From Symbiodinium natans (lineage: Eukaryota > Sar > Dinophyceae > Suessiales > Symbiodiniaceae), in NCBI GenBank assembly GCA_905221605.1, contig CAJNDS010002106.1, positions 87,501-151,500 of the forward strand: 64,000 bases of DNA. Reading direction: 5' to 3'. A program made the translations under genes and the position numbers. Positions 55,469 to 64,000 of this stretch are shown here, piece after piece. Below the pieces are notes generated by a model that did not search any database, was not told the DNA's origin, and saw nothing but the letters and a program-made list of their open reading frames with translations. Numbering within the stretch: the first letter of the stretch is position 1; each line of letters begins with the position of its first letter.

Positions 55469-55560
55469 GGGATGTTTCCCTTCAGACTAACAGTCCTTAA
55501 AAGGGATTTTAAGAGTACTACAATCCCTATTCAGGACTGTTTTTCCTGAGCGAACGTCCC
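55469..55560. mobile_element. Inverted-repeat element, GATGTTTCCC family
   Basis: Diverged copy: GGGATGTTTCCCTTCAGACT, AACAGTCC, a centre with AGTACTACAATCCC, then CAGGACTGTTTTTCC and GAACGTCCC. It follows at once on the CTTGGGGAC-family element at 55327-55430 and the GGTTCATGG-family element at about 55173-55300, a cluster of three. Confidence 0.6.
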
Positions 55561-56375
55561 AAGCTATAAGCCTTTTCTGAGTTAGTCCCTCAAGTACAGA
55601 AGCCCTAAATCTAAGGGCCGAATCAACCCCAAATCATCAGGCCTTTTCTACTATTTGCTTAAGAACCCCCCCCAAAAAAAAAACTATATCCCTTATAGGG
55701 AAGAACATTTTAACTTTTTTGGGGGTTCAAGCAATTCGTAGTTTCGTAGACCCCAAGACAGATTGTGGGCCCTTAAAGACACGATTCTTGCCAAGGCCCC
55801 CATAAGGCAAAAACCCTAAGCCCCAAAACCTTAACCTGCAGAAGCCCCTTAACTACTCTTTACTCGCGCACTCGCAAAGCCAGGCAAGGATTCCGGTTTA
55901 GGGCTTAGGGTTTAGGGTTTAGGGTTTAGGGTAACCCGAAACAAAGGAAGGAGCTGCTTGTTCTGGGGCCGCGGCATGGGTATCCAAGGGAAAGTTTGCG
56001 TAGGTGGTGTTGGAGCACTCCTGGAACAGCGCTTTTGAACCCAGGGCTCGGAGATTGTACAGGTGTTTGGGGTAGGGGTTTAGGGTTTAGGGTTTAGGGC
56101 TTAGGGCTTAGGGCTTAGGGCTTTCGGGTTCAGGGTTTTAGGGTGAGAATTGAAGGTGCGAAACCCTCCAAAATGGCCCCGAATCAACGAAGGGTTCCTC
56201 TTTCAAGGGCCTCGGGTTTCGGGTGTGGGTCTCGGCGGGTCGTGCTGCGCCGGGTACCAGTGCCCCTGCCCCTCTTACAAACGGGTTTTGGGCCTTCGGT
56301 TTGCCACGAAAAGGTTCTTAGGGTTTTTTGCTGAGGGTTTAGAGGGTTTAGGGTTCAGGGTTTAGGGTTTCGGGT

Positions 56376-56660
56376 TCAGGCAAAAGCAGAACCGGCAAGA
56401 ACCATTCCACTGCAAACGGGTTTGTTGACGTAGGTCTCACAAAGAGCCCGTGCCAACTTCAATGCATTCACTCTCACTGGTTGATCTTGAGAAGTTCCAG
56501 CCATAGTCCTGTTCTGTTGTACAAAGTCCGACGCTGACCAGAAGATTTGCTGAAGCTCGCCCCTGACTGCCGACCAGACCCTGAGGTCTTTGCCGCTTAG
56601 GCATACACGCTGCCCCCAGGTAAATTGCAGCCACAAGCCAACCTCAGCATGACATGACAT
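56376..56660 (-). CDS. Hypothetical 94-codon open frame in a repeat-free island
   Basis: Minus strand: ATG at 56660, MSCHAEVGLWLQFTWGQRVC, then KDLRVWSAVRGELQQIFWSA, QDQPVRVNALKLARALCETY and VNKPVCSGMVLAGSAFA to TGA. No heptamers from 56,380 to 56,800. The composition is protein-like throughout, but third positions are not strongly biased. It could be a final exon starting after CATGCTGAG rather than a whole gene. No family is recognised. Confidence 0.5.
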   Translation of the reverse strand: MSCHAEVGLWLQFTWGQRVCLSGKDLRVWSAVRGELQQIFWSASDFVQQNRTMAGTSQDQPVRVNALKLARALCETYVNKPVCSGMVLAGSAFA

Positions 56661-57626
56661 GCATTGTCAGCGGTGTCGCGCTGCGACGCTGCTGATCAAA
56701 CAGCTTAGCCCAGAAAATCCTCACGTCAGTTGAACACACGTCTGTTCGCATGCATTCGTCCAAGTCACACAGAAGTCACCTCAAGCCAGCAATGGCAAGC
56801 CTAAACCCCCAAAAGCCCAAGTTTGGCCCGGTCCTATGCTTGTTTGAGGCTACAGGGTACATGTACCTAAATATCGCATACTTGGGCCTTCAAGTACTTC
56901 CTATATAGGGACTTTGGGGCCCAAGTATAGAACAATGAGGAATTCAGGCTGGAACCTCACGACTTCGACGCTGAACCCGAAACCTCGGCTCGCCATCATT
57001 CCCCCTCCCGTGCCCTAAACCCTGCCGAAAACCCTAAACCCTATAAACCCTAAATACCCGAAAGACCCTAGAAACCCTAAAGCCCTGTAAATCCCTCAAA
57101 CCCTTTACTCCCTATATACCCTAAACCCTAATTAAACCCTAAACCCCAACTCCTAAACTCCTAAACCCCGAAGCCCTCGTGCAAGCTCTCCAGAAGACCC
57201 TTGAAGTGAAACTTCCGCCGCAGCCACAGGCCGCCAAGTGTCTCAGCCTGGCGATGTTTAGGTTGAGGCAGGGGTGGGGGAGTGGGGGGTTTAAGGGTTG
57301 AAAAGGTTTAGGGTTTAGAGTTTGAGGGGTGGGGGGTTGCGCTTCCGGTGGTTGCCTGAACTCTGAAAGATTTAGGGTTTTGGGTCCATATATACTTCAG
57401 AGGGGATCGTCGCAGGTCATAGTTTAGGAAGCCCTAACATCTTCTCTAAACCCTAAACCCCAAACCCCAAACGCCCAAACCCTAAACCCTAAACGCTAAA
57501 CCCTAGACCCTAAACCCTAAACCCTAAACCCCGACCCAGGAATGAAGGTACAGCAAACCATGGGTTGAACCCAATATGCATGAAACTTACGCACCCTAAC
57601 ACTGAACCCCCAATGCTTTGAGAAAC

Positions 57627-57790
57627 GTCTACTATGTGCTTGAGAACCCCCCCCACAAAGTAAAAGGCAATAATCCCTATATTTCCCTCACAAGGACGAT
57701 GTTGTTTTATTTGTCATTGATTGTTTTGTTTTAGTTTTTTAGTTGTTCTTGCTTTTGTTTTTGGGGGGTTCATTATGCAAATGGTAGACA
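57627..57790. mobile_element. Inverted-repeat element, GCTTGAGAACCCCCC / GCAAATGGTAG family
   Basis: Left arm CTATGTGCTTGAGAACCCCC and right arm GGGGGGTTCATTATGCAAAT with a T-rich centre (TTGTTTTGTTTTAG runs). Sister copies at 54467-54548 and 55655-55756. The region 56,800-58,180 otherwise holds heptamers and palindromic AT-rich sequence around 57,900-58,060. Confidence 0.6.
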
Positions 57791-58215
57791 CGTGCCTGGA
57801 TCTGCAACTTGCTGTCCACTCCGGGCAGCGGACACAGCCTCACGGCAACTTGAAAAACCTGCTTCAGGATGTACCTTGGGGACTCAACGACACCTAACAT
57901 GCGGCTCATGGCCCATCGTTAAGGGATTATCATAAGAGGGTTTTGATCCCAATCATAGGGGTCAATATACCAGAATTAGGCGGGATTATGGTCGTATAGG
58001 GTCATGATCCCATAGTCTCATAATTAAGGGAGTTTCGTAGTCCAGGGTGAGGATCCCAATTCCGTTGCGTCAGCCTTCCTTTTGAGGGTTTAGGAGGCTT
58101 AGGGTTTTAAGAGGTTGAGAGATTTTTGATTGTTTAGGGTTTGAGCGGCTCTTGATGGTTTAAGGGGGTTAGGGTTTAAAGAGGCTTAAGGGGCTTGGGG
58201 ATACGAGTTGGGGGG

Positions 58216-58431
58216 TTTAGGGCTTTGGGAAATGTAACATAGCCAAGACGCAAGACTCTTTGGCCAGAAGTAGACACGGACTGAGCAATGCAACAAAGCC
58301 ATTTTGATCCCTGAACCAGACATCAAAGCCAAGGCGGAGAAGCCTCGGAGAAGCAAACTACACAGGCCCAAATCATACAAACCCTGAGCACACAATTGTT
58401 GTGAACCGCTCTCTGCAAACCTATTGCCCAC
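58216..58431 (-). CDS. Hypothetical open frame, possible exon
   Basis: Minus strand, 72 open codons: GNRFAESGSQQLCAQGLYDL, then GLCSLLLRGFSALALMSGSG, IKMALLHCSVRVYFWPKSLA and SWLCYISQS, entering heptamer-like sequence (PKPPNSYP). Leu/Ser/Cys-rich with short hydrophobic runs; possibly a membrane or secreted segment. No clear splice sites were assigned. Confidence 0.38.
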
Positions 58432-58927
58432 GTATCTTTTTAGGGTTGCCCCCTGGATCTTGATAGGGAATGGGAAATTATGTACCCTACATAATCCCTT
58501 GAAGCGTATACAAAGGGGATATAGTTCACCTCCATCAGTCCCTACTAAGAAACAGCAAGAAAACCCTGAACCCTAAACCCTACACCCCATAATCAAACCC
58601 TAATCCCTAAACTCTAAGGCTATCAAGGCCCCCGAGCCCTGATGGCTCCACGGCATTCTCGATAACCACCTCGTGGCTACCCGCCGGGTTCTTCTGCTGC
58701 CGGGGTCTACTGCAAGAACGCACAGCCCTACCTTTTTGTAGGTTACCTAAAATCCAATAAGGGGTTTTATAAACAGCACCCGCGCAAGAGTGTTTTTTTT
58801 GGGTTCTCAAGGCGGCTGACAGGGTTCACGGGGTTTGGGGTCCTCCTTGCGGAATGAAGCCTCCATCCTTGAGGCTAACTATACAAAGAAGCTGGCTCTT
58901 GCCTTCCTACCGAGGGTTTAGGGTTTA

Positions 58928-59017
58928 CCTGAAGGCTCCAACGTAGTTCCTTTTTGGGCTTGTTATCGGGGATTCTATTATACTACCGAAAAAAGATACT
59001 GCATTGGAGCCTTTGGA
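58928..59017. mobile_element. Inverted-repeat element, CCTGAAGGCTCCAACGTAG family
   Basis: Arms ACCTGAAGGCTCCAACGTAG and complementary ATACTGCATTGGAGCCTTTGG (split here) around TTATCGGGGATTCTATTATAC. A right-arm-only copy follows at 59155-59214. Confidence 0.7.
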
Positions 59018-59754
59018 TAGGGTCTAGGGTTTAATTTGGGTTTAGGGTTTAGGGCTAAGGGTTGGCAGGGGAAGGGTTCCAAGCAGGGGCGTGTAGGGGA
59101 TGGGGTTTAGGGTTTCGGGTTTCGGGTTTCGGGTTTAGGGTTTAGGGTTTAGGGGTACTATACCAGAATCCCCAAGAAGCAACCCCAAGAAGGAACTGCA
59201 TTGGAGCCTGCAGGTGGGGAGCGAAGCTGTAGGGGAGTTGGGCCTCTGGGTCGAAGGTACTTGAAAGGTTCGGGTCTTTAGGGGGCTTTAGGGGTTTATA
59301 GGGTTTGTAGGGTTTATAGTGTTTATGGGGTTTATCGGGTTTATAGGGTTTATAGGGGTTATAGGGGTTTATAGGGTTTAGGGCTAACACGCGGACAAGC
59401 CAGACGAGGCGCACACTGTCTCCGAGTTCTCTTTGTGAAGCCCGTTCGGGCCCCCCCGGTGATACTTGTCTACTGATACTCGGGTGATACTATCAGTTCA
59501 GGGCTTAGGGTTTAGGGTTTAGGGTTTAGGGTTTCGGGTTTTGTCAGCTGGCACCCCAACACTAAAGCAGTTGGTTCGATTTCCCCAGACAGCCCAGTAT
59601 CAATAGCATGAATCAAAGCAGGGACCTCTTTGGGAGTTAACGAGTCACCGACTACTAGGGGCGCAGGGTCGTGTAGGGGTGAGGATCTCTGGTAGGAACG
59701 TCGAAGCCCGCCTAAACCCGACACAAGGCCCTGAACCCTTCAGCCCTAACCCAA

Positions 59755-59871
59755 CCTTGGCAAGCAAATGAACCCTATAATATCCTCCGCGACGAGGATC
59801 CCGGTTGATTCAGGGAAATTATGTGGACCTTCGGCCCTCAACCCTTTTTGGGGCCTCACTGAGTCCCCAAG
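59755..59871. mobile_element. Inverted-repeat element, CTTGGCAAGCAAATGAACCC family
   Basis: Left arm CCTTGGCAAGCAAATGAACC; right arm GGGGCCTCACTGAGTCCCCAAGG (split). The stretch 59,880-62,700 contains heptamers, C-tracts and islands without resolvable exons; a minus frame at 59,142-59,414 (NPYKPYKPDKPHKHYKPYK) is a translated heptamer variant. Confidence 0.55.
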
Positions 59872-62708
59872 GTAAAGAACCCTAACCCTAAACCCTAAAC
59901 CCTAAACCCTAAACCCTAAACCCAAAACGGCCTCTGGGCTGAAGATGTGGGACTCGAAGGCCTACAACGGTGCGTTTGATCGTTGACAGTGGAGGGCTCG
60001 CGTAGGTCTCCTAATCCCTAAATAAGAGGATCCTTAAGTTTAAGTAGGGCTATGTAAGCCAAGGTTCCCTAGTACACCCCACTACTCCCTAAGGCTCCCC
60101 TAAGGTCTCTAAAGCTAAACCCTCGAAGCCCCTGTTACTTGAAATTGTTCACATTGAAAGTAGTAAGTAGTAACTCCTCCCGAAAGCTTTCCTCCAAACT
60201 TCCCTGGACCTGAACCCTTAATAATTTCACAAACCTTGATCCCTGTAAACTCTAAACCCCCTCCCAGGCGCTACCCTTTTGAACCTCGGTGCTGAACTCC
60301 CATGAATGCCCTCCAATTAACGCCCTGAAACCTAAACTTCCTCGACCCCGGGCTTACGGATTTTTAGGGGTGAAGGGGTTCAGGGCTTATCGAGTTTAGG
60401 GGAGCACCCTTTTGAATCCTGGGATTAGGGTTCAGGGTTTGCGGTTCAGGGGAACACCCTAACACCCCTAAACCCTGAACCCGAAAGCCTATGGAGTCTA
60501 AGCTGCAACTCTAGGGCTTGAGGGGTGTGTGTTCCGGGCAGGGGGGGGGGTGGAGTGGTCTTTCGGCATAAGGCTTCGTATGTCACAAACCCCTCAATCC
60601 AAGAGGATCCTTCACTTGAAGGAGCTCACAAGATCACCAAAACCCTTTTGAAGCTGGACTTGCTGACTGCCAGACACCCACCTCCGTTTTCCAATACCAT
60701 AAACCCTGAACTCTGAACCTTAAGCCCTAAACCCTAAACCCTAAACCCTAAAGCCCCAAAGAGGGAGAACCCTCCCTTCTCAATCTTTCTCGGGCCGCCG
60801 GCCGGGAAAAGCTGCAGGGTCTGTGACTGATAGTCCTTCAGAGGGTGCAGGGTTTAGGGTTCAATGGGCTTCGAGTTCAGGGTATGGGGTTTGGGGCTTT
60901 GTCTTTGCTATGACTCTCACGAAGAGGAAGAAAGAGTTGAGGGTTTGAAGGCACGCTGCAACCTTTCAAGTCAAGTGTGTGCGGTTCCAGGTCGAGAGCC
61001 ACGAGGCTTACTGAAAACTGACACCACCCCCTCCCCACCCCAGCCGAACCCTAAACCCTAAACCCTAAACCCTAAACGCTAAACCCTAAACCCTAAACCC
61101 TAAACCCCCCCCCCCCCGGCCCAACTCCCCAACTCCCCGGGCCCGGCCCACCCGCCAGGCCCCCCCCAAAACAAACAAAAACAAATAACGAAAAAACACA
61201 ATAAAAGAATGATGAAACGCCTAAACCCCGCCAGCCCCCCGAATCAATCCAGACCATAATTGTGGGGCTCCATGTTTCAGCGTTGAGAGCTCAGGGTTTT
61301 CGAGCTTCACTGCTGTGGGTCGTCCCTAAACCCTAAACTCCAAAACCCATTAAACAGGGAATTAGGGCCTAGGGCTGAGGTAATCGCAAGACTCCACCTC
61401 GATTTAGCCCTTCATCACAAGGCTTGCTCAAGAACAGCCTTCTACACTTCCAGCCCGGACGCCAGCCCGGACGCGGTGACCCTAAACCCTAAACCCTAAA
61501 CCCTAAACCCTAACCCCAAAACCCTAAACCCTAAACCCTAAAATGTAAGGGTTCGGGGTAGCCTTTTTTTAGCCAGGGGCTCGAAGACGTGCCCCAAGCA
61601 ACAGAAATCCTAAACCCTACACCTTTGTTCTTTTTGCTACTGGTCTGATGTCTAGCCAGCAACTTACACTCTAAACAGTGAACATTTGGAGTTCATACTC
61701 CTTAAACCCTAAACCCTAAAGCCTAAACACCCTGCATCCTGGAGCGCAGGTCCTCCGTGTAGTGCGTGTCGCGCTCGAGCCCAGCATCGACCTCGCGAGC
61801 AGAACGAGCAGACTCTATACACCCTCAGGCACCCGAAACCCTAAACCCTGAGGTTGACATTACGACGAGGTACCGACAGACATCCTAAACCCCAAGCCCT
61901 GGAAGGATTAATCTGGGTCCCAGGCTTTAACAAAACCAAGGCCCGAATTCACCCAAGACGCCCAAACCCTAAACCCTAAACCCTAAACCTCTTTTGACTC
62001 TGAGGAGGCAGGGCTTGGGGGGCCTCCGTACGCCGACCTCTTTATGGTTTTTACTCTACTGAACTTGGAACCCTGGCAAAAATTTATGAGTTGAGCTGTT
62101 TCTTGGGAATTTAAAGTACCCAAAAAACGAAAACTAAAATAAAACATCCAAGTATCCCTGAGGGTAAGGTTCAGGGTTTAGGGACCATTCCTTCTTGCCT
62201 AGGACACACGTGTGGACATACGTTCAAATTTGCCTGGCTGACAATCAGGCCACATTTTAGGGTTTCTCCGCTCTGGCATAGATGACCAAAGTTACGACTT
62301 TAATTAGAGAATTAGGCACCAAAATATAACATTGCAGGGATTTCAAGAAACAGCACGTTGAACGTAACCTGAACCCAAGGCTAAGATTTCAGGACACACT
62401 GAAGTATGGCCGGAACCCAGTTGAGTTCGAGCTGGAAGTCCGCCAAGAAGGTGCCTCCCAGGAAAGTGTGGCGGACGGATTTAAGCCCTTAACCCGAAAC
62501 CTCAGACCCTCGAGATTATGGAAGCTGTCGTAGCCGAGTCTCCAGACACCACCCACCAAAAGAACCTGCAAAAACACCTCAACCTTTTATTCGGCTAGGA
62601 CTGCTGGACACTTGAACCTAAATCCTAAACCCTAAGCCCTAAGCCCTAAGCCCTAAACCCTAAATCCTAAGCCCAAAACACTGCACCGAAAGGAGCAGAC
62701 CGGCCTCC

Positions 62709-62904
62709 TAAGGGTAGTTACATGGTCCCTTGATTTGGGGTCCTTACTTGGGGATCCTTCATACACCCTAAATAGCCCAAGGGGCAATGCTTCAGAAGAA
62801 CCCTTTAAGGAAGGCTTTAAGGCACCATATGAAGGGGCCATACTTCAGAAGTACCCTTTAAGGAAGGTTTTAAGGCTCCATATGAAGGATCCATGCCACT
62901 TCCC
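62709..62904. mobile_element. Inverted-repeat element, AAGGGTAGTTACATGGTCCC family
   Basis: Left arm CTAAGGGTAGTTACATGGTC; the right side contains two tandem copies of TTTAAGGAAGG(C/T)TTTAAGG-type sequence, each followed by CCATATGAAGG. It is a larger relative of the copy at 49865-50007, with an internal duplication. Confidence 0.65.
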
Positions 62905-62988
62905 GTGTATTGCCTGAAACCCTTCGGCCTTATGAACCCCGAAGCTTGAAGACCATGGGCAAAAAAAACATTGCAGAAGGACAGGGCA

Positions 62989-63137
62989 GTAGCCCAGCAA
63001 CCACATCATAATAAGGGTACCTTTTTCTTGGGGTTGGTTACTTTTTCAGGGAACCTAGACCCACCCCCCCCCCCCCAGAAAAGAGAGAGAGAGAGAGGGA
63101 AAAAAAAAAAAGTAAAGGGTACCACTGGGCTACCAAG
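62989..63137. mobile_element. Introner-like element, GTAGCCCAGCAACC family
   Basis: Starts GCAGTAGCCCAGCAACCACA and ends GGGTACCACTGGGCTACCAAG (split). The centre has a C-tract, an AGAGAGAG run and an A-tract. On plus it could be excised between CAG|TAGCCC or a nearby GT and CCAAG|ATCGG, but no flanking exons were established. Confidence 0.7.
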
Positions 63138-63310
63138 ATCGGCTCATGATTCAGCACCCGGCATTGCGACACAAAGTCCATCCCAACAACAGGGTGCCCT
63201 CAACATTCATCCTGTCCGGGTTGACGCCTAAAACCCAGAAACAAAAAAACACCCTAAACCCTAAACCCTAAACCCTAAACCCAAGAGAGAAGACAGAAGG
63301 CATCCCAAAC

Positions 63311-63337
63311 CTCTTGGTTGCTGAGTTCATAAGCCCG

Positions 63338-63370
<33 letters not shown>

Positions 63371-63566
63371 ACAAAAAAAGGTGTACACTTTCAGTTTTAT
63401 AGGGGTTATAGTATCCCAAATCCCAAAACCCCAAACCCTAAAACTTAAACCCTAAACCCTAAACCCTAAACCCTAAACCCTAAACCCTAAACCCTAAACC
63501 CTAAACCCTAAACCCTAAACCCTAAACCCTAAACCCTAAACCCTACCCACTCAGCTACTAAGACCT
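63311..63566. mobile_element. Large inverted-repeat element interrupted by a pure heptamer array
   Basis: Left arm CTCTTGGTTGCTGAGTTCAT, a 33-base C tract and A-rich hinge, then GTGTACACTTTCAGTTTTAT, then about 100 bp of CCCTAAA (63446-63545), then right arm CCCACTCAGCTACTAAGACC. In the 30.8/31.3-kb copies the arms are about 100 bp apart, so the heptamers grew inside the element. Confidence 0.75.
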
Positions 63567-63675
63567 CCGCCGGGGCCGGGGCCTGTTTTGGAGTCCAGGT
63601 CGGAGATGCTCCTGACCTTCGTTCTCGGAGAAGAAGCAGGAGAAGTCCGGTGGTTGATGGACTCCCCTTTGCATA

Positions 63676-63835
63676 TATATATATATAATTATTATTATTA
63701 TTATTATTATATTTATATTTATCTTTATATTTATATTTCTTTGTTTATGTGTTTATTTTATTTATGTATATGCATATATGTATATATGCATATATACATA
63801 TGTGTGCATATATAGGCAAGGAAGTATGAACGTAT
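63676..63835. repeat. AT-rich low-complexity tract
   Basis: TATATA, ATTATT, TTTATAT and ATGTATATGCATAT runs. The frame through it (IYIYNYYYYYYYIYIYLYIY) is not a gene. The last ~170 bases show no clear feature. Confidence 0.9.
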
Positions 63836-64000
63836 GTGTATAATGTATACCAGATTACACGGCTGGCGGACAGCCCAGGGTAAAGGCACAAAGCTTCTTA
63901 CCATGTCTCCCAAAGGGGTTCTACCCGGCAAACTTCACACCTTTATGCTGCACTGCACCCTGCCTGGAAGCCTGATCCCCTCCCCACCGCGAAGCCCAAA

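Noticed and set aside
59142-59414. KPYKPYKPDKPHKHYKPYK frame
   Set aside because: Degenerate TTTATAGGG heptamer variant translated.

Overview
Eukaryotic nuclear DNA with no bacterial features. The window is saturated with plant/alveolate-type telomere heptamers (CCCTAAA on one strand, TTTAGGG on the other), interspersed in short tracts across all 64 kb. There is no long uninterrupted gene. The longest open frames lie in CA, CACGCG and similar low-complexity tracts and are not genes. Between the heptamer tracts are non-repetitive islands of about 30-200 bp that behave as exons: open in one frame, bounded by GT-AG (sometimes GC-AG) sites, and often in phase with the next island. All gene models here were assembled by eye from splice sites, phase and codon third positions, so most are partial and unnamed, and many short exons have a competing reading on the other strand.

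Best model: a minus-strand gene at 39.0-40.0 kb whose exons join in phase into a SnoaL/NTF2-fold protein resembling the putative lumazine-binding family. Two of its introns are palindromic elements of one family. One shows an imperfect target duplication that supplies a GC donor, while the element end (CCAAG) supplies the acceptor. This is the signature of introners (intron-generating transposons). At least ten further inverted-repeat families are scattered through the window, several coinciding with phase-consistent introns (6674-6799, 34613-34737). Telomere-repeat tracts themselves also form introns: many G-strand tracts start exactly as G|GTTTAGGG at a predicted donor.

Layout (best models): 0-5 kb, sparse exons, a TTTGGGG array and a 395-bp CA tract; 5-10.5 kb, mainly minus exons plus a 630-bp foldback element; 13-14.8 kb plus; 15-15.8 kb minus; 17.1-17.8 kb plus (3' end seen); 18.2-19.7 kb minus (five exons); 20.9-21.7 kb plus; 23.4-24.3 kb CA/CACGC mosaic; 24.5-29.6 kb single exons on both strands; 30.5-31.5 kb tandem duplication; 32.6-33.2 kb minus; 34.2-35.3 kb plus; 36-36.7 kb plus; 38.1-40.1 kb minus; 43.3-43.8 kb minus; 47.5 kb minus; 52.5 kb minus; 53.1 kb plus; 56.4 and 58.3 kb minus; the remainder is repeats and inverted-repeat elements.

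Organism: TTTAGGG heptamers, introner-like elements, mixed GT/GC donors and frequent strand switching suggest a protist alga (chromerid, dinoflagellate relative, cryptophyte or similar). Frequent strand switching argues against the long one-strand gene clusters typical of core dinoflagellates. The lineage cannot be fixed from this window.
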